Assembly: GCF_009741445.1 (NCBI RefSeq)
Contig: NZ_CP046507.1
Coordinates: 2,728,001 to 2,792,000 of the forward strand
Direction: 5' to 3'
DNA length: 64,000 nucleotides
Source of the DNA: Mycobacterium avium subsp. avium
GTDB taxonomy: Bacteria; Actinomycetota; Actinomycetes; Mycobacteriales; Mycobacteriaceae
Shown here: piece by piece, positions 31,358-40,450 of the stretch
Position numbering within the stretch: the first letter of the stretch is position 1
How the letters are laid out: every line of letters starts with the position of its first letter
Program-made: the position numbers and the translations under genes
The notes under the pieces: generated by a model
Told to the model about the DNA's origin: nothing
The model's database searches: none
What the model saw: only the letters and a program-made list of their open reading frames with translations

Positions 31358-32761
31358 CTAGCCGACCCGCTCGCCGCGCCGGGCGCCGCGCACCTTGCTG
31401 CGGCGCTCCTCGAGGATGCGGCCGAAGTTCTGCAGCAGCGCCGGGGCCCGTGTCACCAGATGCTCGATGTGTTCCCGGTCGATCTCCAGGGCGGTGACCT
31501 CCTCCAGCGCGTACGCGCTGGCCAGGTTGGGTTGCCGGGTCAGCGCGGTCAGCCCCAGGAACTCGCCTTCGGTCAGGGTGCTGACCGGAACGACGGTCCC
31601 GTCCTCGGCCGTCGCGGTCAGCTGCACCCGGCCCGACACCAGAAACGTCATCGCCGACGGCACCTGACCGGCGTCCTCCACGATCTCGTCGGCGCCGTAC
31701 CGCACGATCCTGGCCGCCGACCGCAGCGACCGCTGCTCCTCGGTGCTGAGCCGCAAGGCCGCCGCGACGACCGTGTCCAACGCGTGCTCCACGCGTTGCA
31801 CCGTGGAGAAATCGTCGTCGGCGCCGTCGAGGTGCAGCTCCTCGCGCCGGGCGGCGTACCAGGCCCAGCGCAGGAAGGTGGCCTTCGCGGCGCCGGCGTC
31901 GGCGGGTGAGTCCAGCCAGATGACGGTGCGGTACCCGGCGGCGCCGACGGGCACCGTGCGGGTGACGGTGCCGGGTTTGACTTGCGGCAACGCGCGGGCG
32001 ACCCGGGACAGCGTCGCGCACACCCGGTCGGGCGCGTCGGCGGTGGAGAACGTGGTGTCGATCGCCACCTTGTGCGGTCCGGGCGGTCGGCTGAGGTTGA
32101 TGAACGACGTGGTCGCCAGCATCGAGTTCGGCATGATGCGGATCCCGGCGCCGGTGTCGATGTGCACCGAACGCCAGTTCACCTCGACGACGCGCCCGCT
32201 GGTGGTTCCGGTGTCCAGCCAGTCGTCGATCCGGAACGGCTGCTCGAACAACATGAACAAGCCCGAGACGATCTGGCCGACGGAGTTCTGCAGCATCAGG
32301 CCGATGACGACCGAGGTGATGCCCAGCGCGGTGAACAGCCCGCCGATCCGCACACCCCAGATGTAGGACGACATCACCGCCAGCCCGACGCAGATCAGGG
32401 CCAGCCGGGCGACGTCGATGAAGATGGTGGGAAGCCTTTTGCGCCAACTCTTTTCGGGTGCGCGTTCGAACACGGTCGCGTTGAGCCCGGACAGCAGCAG
32501 CACCAACACCAGCAGGCCGAAGGCCGTGGTGAGGATCCGCACCGGGATGTGGCCGGCCGGAATCCCGGACGCCTGAACCAAAAACAGCAGCAGCGCACCC
32601 AGCGGCAGCAGGTAGTTGCGCAGCAGGCCCACCTGCCGGGCCAGCGGGCTCTGCCTGCGCAGCAGGGCGTCGTGGATCTCGGTGAGCGCGATCATTCCGA
32701 TCGGCAATCCGATCGCGATTCCGATCGCCCAGTAGAACCACGACGAGCCGAAGGCGTTCAT
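31358..32761 (-). CDS. MscS-type mechanosensitive channel with C-terminal cyclic-nucleotide-binding-like domain (Rv2434c orthologue)
   Basis: 467 residues. Four predicted membrane helices lie in the first ~165 residues. The MscS pore/beta domain follows ([19 protein letters not shown], then [21 protein letters not shown]), and a CNB-like beta-roll occupies ~345-455. In the CNB the phosphate-binding cassette reads [18 protein letters not shown]: the usual Glu after the second Gly and the usual Arg are absent, so canonical cAMP/cGMP binding is doubtful. ATG 32761 overlaps the stop of the cyclase-like gene (ATGA), so the two are translated together; the frame open to 32935 lies inside that gene. 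Channel gating by osmotic tension or by the partner receptor is inferred. Confidence 0.88.
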   Translation of the reverse strand: MNAFGSSWFYWAIGIAIGLPIGMIALTEIHDALLRRQSPLARQVGLLRNYLLPLGALLLFLVQASGIPAGHIPVRILTTAFGLLVLVLLLSGLNATVFERAPEKSWRKRLPTIFIDVARLALICVGLAVMSSYIWGVRIGGLFTALGITSVVIGLMLQNSVGQIVSGLFMLFEQPFRIDDWLDTGTTSGRVVEVNWRSVHIDTGAGIRIMPNSMLATTSFINLSRPPGPHKVAIDTTFSTADAPDRVCATLSRVARALPQVKPGTVTRTVPVGAAGYRTVIWLDSPADAGAAKATFLRWAWYAARREELHLDGADDDFSTVQRVEHALDTVVAAALRLSTEEQRSLRSAARIVRYGADEIVEDAGQVPSAMTFLVSGRVQLTATAEDGTVVPVSTLTEGEFLGLTALTRQPNLASAYALEEVTALEIDREHIEHLVTRAPALLQNFGRILEERRSKVRGARRGERVG

Positions 32762-34956
32762 CAGCGCTCCAGCAACCGGTAGATGGCCTGGTCGGTCCCG
32801 CCGACCGAGATGGTGCCCGCCGGGGCGAACTGCCGAACGTCGCGCATCGCCTCGTACACCTGGGAGCTGACGTAGATCCCGGGTTGCGGTGAGCCGCTGT
32901 GCATTTGGTAGGCCAGGCTGACCGCACCGCCCCACATGTCGTAGACCAGGCCGGAGCGGCCCACCAGACCGCTGACGACGTTGCCGGTGTTGACGCCGAT
33001 CCGCAGGCCCAGCTGGTGGCCGGTCTGGCTGTTGAACCGGTCGATGATGCGGCCGATCTCCAGCGCGAAGTCGACGGCGCGGTGAATGCTGTCCAGTCGC
33101 GGTGTGACCACCCCGCAGCTGGCCAGATAGCCGTTGTGGAAGGTGCGAATGCGTTCCACGCCAAGGGTTTCCGCCGCCGAGTCGAACTGGCGGAAGAGTT
33201 CGTCGACGGTGCCGACCAGCTGGGCCTCCGGCATCTCGGTGAACAGCTCGTCCAGGCCCACGATGTCGGCGTAGATGATGGCGACGTCCTGGTGCTTCTG
33301 GGCGATGGTCTCCTCGCCCTCCCGATAGCGTTGCAGCACCGACTCGGGCATCAGCGCCAGCAGCAGGCGGTCGTTCTCCCGGCGCTGCTCGTTGAGCAGC
33401 TCTTCCTTGATCGCGAGGTTTCGGCTCATCTCGTTGAAAGCCGCTGTCAGATCACCGATCTCGTCGCGGGCCCGGACGGGAATGTTGATGTCGTAGTCGC
33501 CGGAGCTGATCTTGCGGGTGCCCTCCTCCAGTCGCCGGACCGGGCGCACCGCCGCCTGGGCGACGAACATCGACGCCACGCAGATCACGAAAATCATTGC
33601 GGTGACCGCGATCACCAGGTTCTTGCTGAACCGGCCCAGCCGCGCGAACGCATCGGAGTTGTCCCGCGTGGCCAGGATCGACCAGTGCAGGTCGGAGTTG
33701 GGGATGTTCAGCGGGGCGTAGGCCTCCAACTCCCGGTTGCCCATGTAGTCGGTGGCGGTGACCACGCCCGTCTCGCCGCGCTGGGCCGCGCGCAGGCCCG
33801 CGGTCGCGACGGGCTGCACCAGCGTGGTGCCGCCCAGGTGGATCGCGCGGTCCACGACGTCCGGCGGGGTGCCCGCGTCGATGGCGTCGCGCCGGTATTG
33901 TTGCGGATCCTCGACGAAAACCCGCGAGTCGGAACGCATCAGATCGTCCGGGCCGGCCAGGTAGGTCTCGGTGGCCGGGCCCATCCCGGCGGCTTCCCAG
34001 TGACCGCCGGCGGTCATGATCTTGTTGATCTTGGCGGCCGGCACCGGCAGGGCCATCACGCCCTCGATCCTCCCGTTCATCCCGACCGGGGACACCACCC
34101 ATGCGGTCGGGGCGTCGAGTTGCGGCTGGTAGGGCTGGAAGTCGGTGATCCACACGAAGTCGACGTCGTTGGAGGCCAAGGCTTTCTGGTAGGCCTCGCG
34201 CAGCTTCGATTCGCGGTACGGGCCGGTGAGGATGTTGGTCCCGAGATCGGGGCCCTTCATGACGCTGTAGACGACGTTGCCCTGCGTGTCGAGCAGCAGC
34301 GCGTCGCGGTAGTCGAAGCGGGTGGCGATGTCGCGGACGTAGAAATCGAAGCGGGCGTTGGCCGCCGACCATGCGCTGCCGTCCCCGGCGTCCTGCACCG
34401 GCAGCGAGTCGGGGGTGGGCCGGGGCGCGGCGGTGTAGTACGCCTGAACGTATTTCTGTGCATTGGAATTCGGCAGCACCGCATTGATGTCGATGCTGTC
34501 ACCGGTGGCGTGTTTGATCGGTTTGAGCATCTGGTTGTCGTAGTAGTTGACCAGCTGCTGCTGTTGGGCCGGCGTGATGGTCGCATTGGCCAGTTGGGCG
34601 AAGCCGGTGGTGAGCGCCGCGGTCGCCTCGTTGATGGTGAAACCACCGCTCCAGACGATCAGTGAGTTCGTCACCTCCCGAAACAGCGCCTGCACCGCGC
34701 GCTTCTGCCCCTCGCGCAGCTCGATCAACCGCTCGGACTCGACCTGCCGCAACGCGTTGCGCCCCGACACCGCGCCGATGAGCCCGATCACCGCGACCCC
34801 CAGGATGCTCGACAGCAGCATGGTGATCAGGATTTTGGACTGGATGCCGAACCGGAACCGGCTACGCAGCGGGGTTCGCCGGGTGCGCTTTGCGGGTTGC
34901 GGCGCCGGGGCGGGCGCGATGTCCGATTCGGCGTCGGTGAGTTCGCTCGTGGTCAA
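32761..34956 (-). CDS. Membrane receptor with class III adenylate-cyclase-like domain (Rv2435c orthologue)
   Basis: 731 residues. Layout: first membrane helix ~31-55, a large extracytoplasmic sensor (Cache-like) region to ~450, second helix, a HAMP linker, then a cyclase homology domain ~545-731. The first metal Asp is in ADIVG (~562). Later sites are altered: the position of the second metal Asp reads FHNGYL (His607-Asn608), and the transition-state Asn and Arg are Ser680 and Gln684 in GGAVSLAYQM. By comparison with active mycobacterial cyclases such as Rv1625c this domain is probably inactive or does another reaction. It is coupled to the downstream MscS-CNB gene. Start ATG 34956. Confidence 0.87.
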   Translation of the reverse strand: MTTSELTDAESDIAPAPAPQPAKRTRRTPLRSRFRFGIQSKILITMLLSSILGVAVIGLIGAVSGRNALRQVESERLIELREGQKRAVQALFREVTNSLIVWSGGFTINEATAALTTGFAQLANATITPAQQQQLVNYYDNQMLKPIKHATGDSIDINAVLPNSNAQKYVQAYYTAAPRPTPDSLPVQDAGDGSAWSAANARFDFYVRDIATRFDYRDALLLDTQGNVVYSVMKGPDLGTNILTGPYRESKLREAYQKALASNDVDFVWITDFQPYQPQLDAPTAWVVSPVGMNGRIEGVMALPVPAAKINKIMTAGGHWEAAGMGPATETYLAGPDDLMRSDSRVFVEDPQQYRRDAIDAGTPPDVVDRAIHLGGTTLVQPVATAGLRAAQRGETGVVTATDYMGNRELEAYAPLNIPNSDLHWSILATRDNSDAFARLGRFSKNLVIAVTAMIFVICVASMFVAQAAVRPVRRLEEGTRKISSGDYDINIPVRARDEIGDLTAAFNEMSRNLAIKEELLNEQRRENDRLLLALMPESVLQRYREGEETIAQKHQDVAIIYADIVGLDELFTEMPEAQLVGTVDELFRQFDSAAETLGVERIRTFHNGYLASCGVVTPRLDSIHRAVDFALEIGRIIDRFNSQTGHQLGLRIGVNTGNVVSGLVGRSGLVYDMWGGAVSLAYQMHSGSPQPGIYVSSQVYEAMRDVRQFAPAGTISVGGTDQAIYRLLER

Positions 34957-35030
34957 TCGTCTGCCCTTTTCTCGCGGGAGAAGCGCGCCTAACGCAGCAG
35001 ACTAGCGTGCCGACACGCGGATATTGACCG

Positions 35031-35057
35031 TTTGCCGTGACGCGGATCCACGGCAAA
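35031..35057. repeat. Hairpin-forming inverted repeat between cyclase-like gene and rbsK
   Basis: TTTGCCGTG and CACGGCAAA form a perfect 9-base stem around a 9-base loop. It lies in the 157-base divergent gap, 57 bases before the rbsK start. It could be an operator for either gene or part of a leader. No regulator is known for it. Confidence 0.6.
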
Positions 35058-35113
35058 AGGCCCGCGCCCCTGGCCTGGTTTGGCCGCCGGGACGGCGACT
35101 AACCTCGGCGCCC

Positions 35114-35992
35114 ATGACAGACGTCTGTGTGGTGGGCAGTGTGAACCTCGATCTGTCGCTGGCCGTCGACGCGCTGCCGCGGCCCGGCGAGACGGTGCTG
35201 GCGTCGTCGTTGCGGCAGGCCCCCGGCGGCAAGGGGGGCAACCAGGCGGTGGCGGCGGCGCGGGCGGGCGCGCGGGTGCAGTTCGTCGGCGCGGTCGGCG
35301 ACGACGCGGCCGCCGGGCAGTTGCGGGCGCACCTGCAGGCCAACGGGGTCGGGCTGGACGGGGCCGTCGAGATCCCCGGTCCCAGCGGCACCGCGATCGT
35401 GGTCGTCGACGCCAACGCCGAGAACACCATCGTGGTCGCCCCGGGCGCCAATGGGCGGTTCACGCTGAACGACGAGCGTGCCCGCGCGGTGCTCGCCGGC
35501 TGCGACGTGATGCTCACCCAGCTCGAGATTCCGGTCGCCACTGCGGTCGCGGCGGCGCGGCACGCCCGGTCCGGCGGAGCGGTGGTCGTGGTGAACGCGT
35601 CGCCGGCAGGCCGGGACCCCGACTCGTTGAGCGAGCTGGCCGCCGCCGCCGACGTGGTGATCACCAACGAGGAGGAGACCAGCGAATGGCCTTGGCGGCC
35701 AAGGCACTTGGTGGTCACCCTGGGATCGCACGGTGCCCGTTACGTCGGCGCCGACGGCGAGTACTCGGTGCCCTCTCCCGACGTCGATGCGGTGGACACC
35801 ACAGGTGCCGGCGACGTGTTCGCCGGGGTGCTGGCGGCGAACTGGCCACTCGAGCCCGGTTCGCCGGATCAGCGGCGGCTGGCGTTGCGACGGGCCTGCG
35901 CCGCGGGTGCGCTGGCCACCCTGGTGCCCGGGGCCGGGGATTGCGCGCCGCGGGCCGAGGAAATCGAAAGGGCCTTGCGTGGTAAGTCTTAG
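35114..35992 (+). CDS. rbsK: PfkB-family carbohydrate kinase, ribokinase type (Rv2436 orthologue)
   Basis: 292 residues. The PfkB signature blocks are VVGSVNLDLSLAV, the substrate loop APGGKGGNQAVAAARAG, ITNEEE, and the C-terminal DTTGAGDVFAG with the catalytic Asp. This fits ribokinase, which phosphorylates D-ribose at O5. ATG 35114 gives MTDVCVVGSVNLD; the ATG 30 codons upstream lacks family similarity. The stop overlaps the stop of the convergent GntR gene by four bases. Synteny with Rv2436 is clear. Real sugar specificity within the PfkB family is not proven by sequence. Confidence 0.88.
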   Translation: MTDVCVVGSVNLDLSLAVDALPRPGETVLASSLRQAPGGKGGNQAVAAARAGARVQFVGAVGDDAAAGQLRAHLQANGVGLDGAVEIPGPSGTAIVVVDANAENTIVVAPGANGRFTLNDERARAVLAGCDVMLTQLEIPVATAVAAARHARSGGAVVVVNASPAGRDPDSLSELAAAADVVITNEEETSEWPWRPRHLVVTLGSHGARYVGADGEYSVPSPDVDAVDTTGAGDVFAGVLAANWPLEPGSPDQRRLALRRACAAGALATLVPGAGDCAPRAEEIERALRGKS

Positions 35993-36810
35993 CCGCGCGG
36001 GCCGCCGACGTCGTGGGCGATCCGCAGGCCGTCGCCGGTCTCCATGTCGTCGGCGGACTGGCTGAGCAGCACCCGACTTCGGCTCGGCGACAACAGCGCC
36101 GAGACGTGGTGGTGCGGACGGTCGCCGACGTAGACGAGCCGGTTGACCCTCAGCAGGGCGGCACCGATCGGCACGTCGAGCAGTTGCGCGTTGCGCGGAC
36201 CGGCGATTTCGGCCGTGATCTCGTGCCGCACCCGATCCACGGCGACCCCGTTCGCCGACAGCAGCTCATACAGCGGCGCGCGCCGCAGCGCGCGCTCGGT
36301 CAGCACCGGGGCCAACTCCGGCGGCAGCCAGGCGTCGGTCACCATCAGCGGCTCGCGGGTGCGGCGCTGCCGGCGCACCCGCACGATGTGTAACAACTCG
36401 CCGGAGCGCCCCAGGGCCTCGGCGACCGCCCGGGGCGCGGACCGCACCCCCAGCTCGACGACTTCGGCCTCGGTTTCAAACTGGGTCTGCCGCAGTCCCT
36501 GCAGGTATGAGCGCCCTGTCGGCACATCGGCCGGATCATGCTGGCGTACAAAGGAACCCACGCCCTGCCGGCGCTCGATGTAGCCCTGCGCGGCCAGGTC
36601 CGCCAGCGCCCGTCGCACCGTGATGCGAGAGACCCCGAACTGATCGCACAGCGTCTGCTCGGTGGGCAACGCCTCGCCCGGGGCGATGACGCCGCGGTCG
36701 ATTTCGTCGTGCAACACCAGAAACAGCTGGCGGTGCAACGGCACACCGGCGGCCGCCGTCACCGGGCCGGCCTTGTCGCTGCGCTGCTGCACGATGCCCA
36801 ATGCTTCCAC
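35989..36810 (-). CDS. GntR/HutC-family transcriptional regulator
   Basis: 273 residues. The N-terminal winged helix (about 25-95) shows LHRQLFLVLHDEI, the helix-turn-helix LCDQFGVSRITVRRALADL and GSFVRQH. The C-terminal UTRA ligand-binding domain covers ~105-265. HutC-type regulators usually repress neighbouring catabolic genes and release DNA when a pathway metabolite binds. It is divergent from the PrpD-lyase-aconitase operon, with a 73-base gap containing an AT-rich palindrome, so that operon is the likely target. No counterpart is present at this place in M. tuberculosis. Start ATG 36810; residues 1-20 have no homology features and a slightly later start is possible. Confidence 0.88.
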   Translation of the reverse strand: MEALGIVQQRSDKAGPVTAAAGVPLHRQLFLVLHDEIDRGVIAPGEALPTEQTLCDQFGVSRITVRRALADLAAQGYIERRQGVGSFVRQHDPADVPTGRSYLQGLRQTQFETEAEVVELGVRSAPRAVAEALGRSGELLHIVRVRRQRRTREPLMVTDAWLPPELAPVLTERALRRAPLYELLSANGVAVDRVRHEITAEIAGPRNAQLLDVPIGAALLRVNRLVYVGDRPHHHVSALLSPSRSRVLLSQSADDMETGDGLRIAHDVGGPRG

Positions 36811-36837
36811 ACCACCTCGCTTGCGGGATTCGATTTG

Positions 36838-36857
36838 TTGTTATAATCATATAACAA
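36838..36857. promoter_or_regulatory. Palindromic operator candidate for the GntR regulator
   Basis: TTGTTAT-AATCAT-ATAACAA is a perfect 7-base inverted repeat with a 6-base spacer, flanked by further A/T. It stands out sharply in this GC-rich genome. It lies 27 bases before the PrpD-family start and 28 bases before the GntR start. GntR/HutC operators are commonly GT...AC palindromes of this size, and the TATAAT within it could also serve as a -10 element, which would make repression by occlusion simple. Confidence 0.65.
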
Positions 36858-36883
36858 ATAACCACACGGTCCGAGGGGGAGCC

Positions 36884-38314
36884 ATGACCGCCCTGCAGCA
36901 GGAGACAGTCACCGATCCGGTCGGGCCCACCGGGCTGCTCGCCACCTGGGTCGCCGAGCTGACCCTCGACGACGTCCCCCCGCCCGTCGTCGACCGCGCC
37001 AAGCACCTGCTGCTGGACGGCATCGGCTGCGCCCTGGTGGGTGCGCAGCTGCCGTGGTCGCGCATCGCCACCGACGCCGTCCTCGCCCTGGAGGGAAGCG
37101 GCGACAGCATCGTCATCGGAACCGGCCGGCGGACCAGCGCACCCGCGGCCGCGGTCCTCAACGGCACGTTCATCCAGGGCTTCGAGCTCGACGACTTTCA
37201 TCCGTTGGCCCCGCTGCACAGTTGCTCGCTGCTGATCCCGGCGCTGCTGTCCACGGCGGCGACGCGGTCGGCGACGACGACCGGCCGCGAGCTGCTGCCG
37301 GCCGCGATAGCCGGGTTCGAAGTCGGTCCCCGCGTCGGCCACGCCCTGCACGGCACCCAAATGCTGGACCGCGGATGGCATTCCGGTCCGGTCTTCGGCA
37401 CGCACGCGGCGGCGATGGCGTCCGGCAAGCTGCGCGGGCTGCCGCCGGCGCAACTGGAAGACGCCCTGGGGCTGGCCGGCACCCAGTCGGCCGGTCTGAT
37501 GGCCGCGCAGTACGAGGCGATGAGTAAGCGGATGCACCACGGCCTGGCGGCGCGCAACGGCTTTTACGCGGCCGGCCTGGCGGCCGCCGGCTACACCGGC
37601 ATCAAGCGGGTGTTCGAACGCGAATACGGGGGTTTCCTCAGTGTATTCGGTGAAGGCCACGATCCCGACGCCGCCGCACTGACCGCCGACCTGGGCCAGC
37701 GCTGGGAGACCTCGCTCATCATGGTCAAGTCCTACGCCGCGATGGGCGGGCTGCACGGGGCCATCGACGCGGCCCGGAGGTTGCGGAATTCGGTTGCCCC
37801 GCAAAACATCTCCTCGGTCGACATCACCGTCGGGGAGACCGTGTACAAGCACGGCTGGTGGCTACCGGAGCGGCCGCTGACCCCGATCGGCGCTCAGATG
37901 AACATCGGGTACGCCACCGCGGCCGCACTGCTCGACGGCAACGTGCTGCCCGAGCAATTCACCGCGGCCCGCCTCGATGCCGACGACATCTGGGCGCTGA
38001 TCTCGGCCACCCGAGTGCATCTCGACGAATCACTGGCCGACGCCGACATCACCGAGAAGTTCCGCACCGACCTCGCTGTCACCACCCGCGAGGGAACCGT
38101 GCACCGCGCCCGGGTGGCGCTGCCGCACGGCGCGCCCAACGATCCGGTCACCAACGACGAAGTAGTGGCGAAGTTCCACGCGCTGGCCGACCGGGTGACC
38201 AGCCGCGGCCGCGCCGCGGCGATCGAACGCGCAGTGATCCGACTCGACGACCTGACCGACGTCGAGAACCTGATGGACCTGCTGGCCGACCCCGTCGCTG
38301 GGGCACTGGACTGA
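36884..38314 (+). CDS. MmgE/PrpD-family dehydratase
   Basis: 476 residues of the MmgE/PrpD fold. Recognisable blocks are DRAKHLLLDGIGCALVGAQ, GFELDDFHPLAPLHSC, AAIAGFEVGPRVGHAL, GTQSAGLMAAQYEAMSKRMHHG and MVKSYAAMGGLHGAIDAA. The family includes 2-methylcitrate dehydratase and cis-aconitate decarboxylase. ATG 36884 follows GAGGGGGAGCC; the frame upstream is open but lies across the GntR gene and the operator. It is the first gene of a four-gene operon with a lyase and an aconitase-family hydratase. It would therefore dehydrate (or decarboxylate) a tri- or dicarboxylate that the next enzymes process. The exact substrate is unknown. Confidence 0.87.
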   Translation: MTALQQETVTDPVGPTGLLATWVAELTLDDVPPPVVDRAKHLLLDGIGCALVGAQLPWSRIATDAVLALEGSGDSIVIGTGRRTSAPAAAVLNGTFIQGFELDDFHPLAPLHSCSLLIPALLSTAATRSATTTGRELLPAAIAGFEVGPRVGHALHGTQMLDRGWHSGPVFGTHAAAMASGKLRGLPPAQLEDALGLAGTQSAGLMAAQYEAMSKRMHHGLAARNGFYAAGLAAAGYTGIKRVFEREYGGFLSVFGEGHDPDAAALTADLGQRWETSLIMVKSYAAMGGLHGAIDAARRLRNSVAPQNISSVDITVGETVYKHGWWLPERPLTPIGAQMNIGYATAAALLDGNVLPEQFTAARLDADDIWALISATRVHLDESLADADITEKFRTDLAVTTREGTVHRARVALPHGAPNDPVTNDEVVAKFHALADRVTSRGRAAAIERAVIRLDDLTDVENLMDLLADPVAGALD

Positions 38315-38326
38315 CAAGGAACGAAG

Positions 38327-39212
38327 ATGGCCACCACACCCGCCCGCAGGCGGCTCAGGCAATTGCTGGACAACGGCGAACTCATCGTCGCCCCAGGCGT
38401 TTTCGACGGGCTATCGGCGCACCTGGCCCGCCGGACCGGCCACGTTGCGGCGCCTGACCGGCGCCGGCGTGGCGGCATCGGGGTTCGGGCTGCCCGACAT
38501 CGGCCTGGTCACCGCGACCGAGATGGCGGATCGGGCGGCGATGATCGCGGCCGCATTGGGGGATGTCCCGCTGATCGCCGACGCCGACACCGGTTACGGC
38601 GGCCCCATGAACGTGGTGCGCACGGTTCGCGCCTACGACGCGGCCGGGGTGGCCGCCATCCAACTGGAGGACCAGGTGTTTCCCAAACGCTGCGGTCACC
38701 TGCCCGACAAGCAGGTCGTCGACGCCGCGGTGTTCGAACAGACGCTGGCCGCCGCGCTGGACGTCCGATCCGACGACGACCTGCTGGTGGTGGCCCGCAC
38801 CGACGCGCGCGGCCCGCTCGGGCTGGACGCGGCGATCGAGCGCGCCAACCGGTACGCGCGCGCGGGGGCCGACATCGTCTTCGTGGAGGCGCCGCACGAC
38901 GCCGGCGAAATCGAGCGCATCGCAACCGAAGTCGACGCACCCCTGCTGATCAACCTGGTGCTCGGCGGCCTGACGCCGCTGCAGTCGGCGGCGCGGCTGC
39001 ACGAGCTGGGTTACGCCATCGCCATCCACCCCGGCGACCTGCTGATGCACACGACGTTCGCGATGCTGCACAGCCTGTGCGGCCTCAACGGCACCGACCC
39101 GGCCGCCCATCTGCCGGCGTCTCCGGGCGATTTCTTCGACTTGGTGGGCATGGCGCACTGGCGGGCCCTCGACGAGAAGTACGCACACACCGGGGGCCGC
39201 ACATGGGCATGA
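38327..39212 (+). pseudogene. ICL/PEP-mutase-superfamily carbon-carbon lyase, frameshifted
   Basis: Frame one (ATG 38327, 12 bases after the PrpD stop) encodes MATTPARRRLRQLLDNGEL and then VAPGVFDGLSAHLARRTGHVAA (two blocks). The next frame then takes over with LTGAGVAASGFGLPD and runs to 39212. Joined, they make a protein of about 294 residues with metal-binding DADTGYGG and the lyase signature PKRCGHL. That Cys-Gly-His motif is typical of isocitrate, 2-methylisocitrate and 2,3-dimethylmalate lyases rather than PEP mutase. The break is at 38447-38454 (GCGGCGCCTGACC), where homologues have a Tyr codon; loss of two bases or gain of one would explain it. The body is otherwise intact, so recent inactivation or sequencing error are both possible. 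Confidence 0.83.
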
Positions 39213-40450
39213 CCGTCATCGAGAAGATCTTGGCCCGCAAGGCCGGGCTGGACTCCGTGTCATCGGGCGACACCGTCGTCGTAGACGTCGACATGACCGT
39301 CCTGATCGACCTGCAATTCGCCACCATGTGGATATCCCCCACCCGGATTCACGACCCCGACAGGCTCGCGGTGATCATGGACCACGCGGTGCCCGCGCCC
39401 ACCATCAAGGACGCCGACGGCGGCCGGCAGGCCCGCAGGTTCGTGGCCGACTTCGGCATCGAGCGCTTCTACGACGTCGGCCGGCACGGCATCTGCCACC
39501 AGGTGATCGCCGAGAACGGGCTGGCCCGTCCGGGAGAAGTGCTGGCCTGCACCGACTCTCATACCTGCGCGGCCGGCGCCTACAACAACGCCGCCCGTGG
39601 TCTGGGGCCCGCCGAAATCTACTCGATCATGTGCACCGGCACCACCTGGTTCCAGGTCGCGCCGACCATCCGCTACGAATTCCACGGCGCCAAGCCGGAG
39701 GTGGTGAGCGGAAAGGACATCTTCCTGCACATCGCCGACGAGTACGGTGACGCCCCCAACCGGAACCTCGAGTTCGGCGGGCCGGGCCTGGCCGGCATCC
39801 CGATGCACGACCGGCGGACCATCGCCACCCAGGGCGCGGAGGTGTCCGCCGATTTCAGCACCTTCGAGCCCGACGACGTGCTGACGTCGTTCCTGGCCGA
39901 ACGCGGTGTCGTCGAATACGAGGCCGTCACACCGGATTCCGACGCGGCATACCACGACGTCCGACGCGTCGACCTGGCGACGCTGGAACCCTACGTGGCA
40001 CGGCCGGGCACCGTGAGCCGCAACGGTTCACCGGTGTCGCGGTTGGGCAGGCAGAAGATCGACCAGGCCTTCATCGGCTCCTGCGCCAACGGGCAGCTGG
40101 AGGACCTGCGCATCGCCGCCGAGGTGCTGCGCGGCAAGACCGTCGCGCCGGGCGTGCGGCTGCTGATCACCCCCGCCTCGCAGGCCGTGTATCGAGAGGC
40201 CTTGCGGCGCGGCTACCTTCAGGACCTCGCCGACGCCGGCGCCGTCGTCACCAATTCCACCTGCGGGGCCTGCTTCGGCTACCACATGGGCCTGCTGGGG
40301 GCCGGCGAGGTGTGCATCACCGCGAGCACCCGCAACTTCACCGGCCGGATGGGCAGCACCGAAGCCGAAATCTTCATGGCCTCGCCGGCCACCGTCGCGG
40401 CGTCCGCGGTCGCCGGCTACATCACCGACCCGAGGAGTGTGACCGCATGA
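39203..40450 (+). CDS. Aconitase-family hydratase, large subunit (LeuC/DmdA-like)
   Basis: 415 residues. The [4Fe-4S] ligands are Cys294 (GSCANGQ), Cys354 and Cys357 (TCGAC). Also visible are DHAVPAP (60-66) and [13 protein letters not shown]. The family comprises isopropylmalate isomerase, homoaconitase and dimethylmaleate hydratase large subunits. The usual Arg after GSCTN(S/G) is Gln298 here, hinting at a different substrate from isopropylmalate. ATG 39203 has GGGGG 6 bases upstream; ATG 39209 (ATGA overlap with the lyase stop) is an alternative. The frame is open back to 38327 only because it coincides with the first frame of the lyase gene. A housekeeping leuCD would be elsewhere. Confidence 0.88.
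   Translation: MGMTVIEKILARKAGLDSVSSGDTVVVDVDMTVLIDLQFATMWISPTRIHDPDRLAVIMDHAVPAPTIKDADGGRQARRFVADFGIERFYDVGRHGICHQVIAENGLARPGEVLACTDSHTCAAGAYNNAARGLGPAEIYSIMCTGTTWFQVAPTIRYEFHGAKPEVVSGKDIFLHIADEYGDAPNRNLEFGGPGLAGIPMHDRRTIATQGAEVSADFSTFEPDDVLTSFLAERGVVEYEAVTPDSDAAYHDVRRVDLATLEPYVARPGTVSRNGSPVSRLGRQKIDQAFIGSCANGQLEDLRIAAEVLRGKTVAPGVRLLITPASQAVYREALRRGYLQDLADAGAVVTNSTCGACFGYHMGLLGAGEVCITASTRNFTGRMGSTEAEIFMASPATVAASAVAGYITDPRSVTA

Noticed and set aside
38327..40450. One long plus frame spanning the lyase and hydratase large subunit, as a possible fusion protein
   Set aside because: Between 38455 and 39200 this frame encodes Arg/Gly-rich nonsense while the lyase continues in another frame; the coincidence of frames follows from the frameshift.
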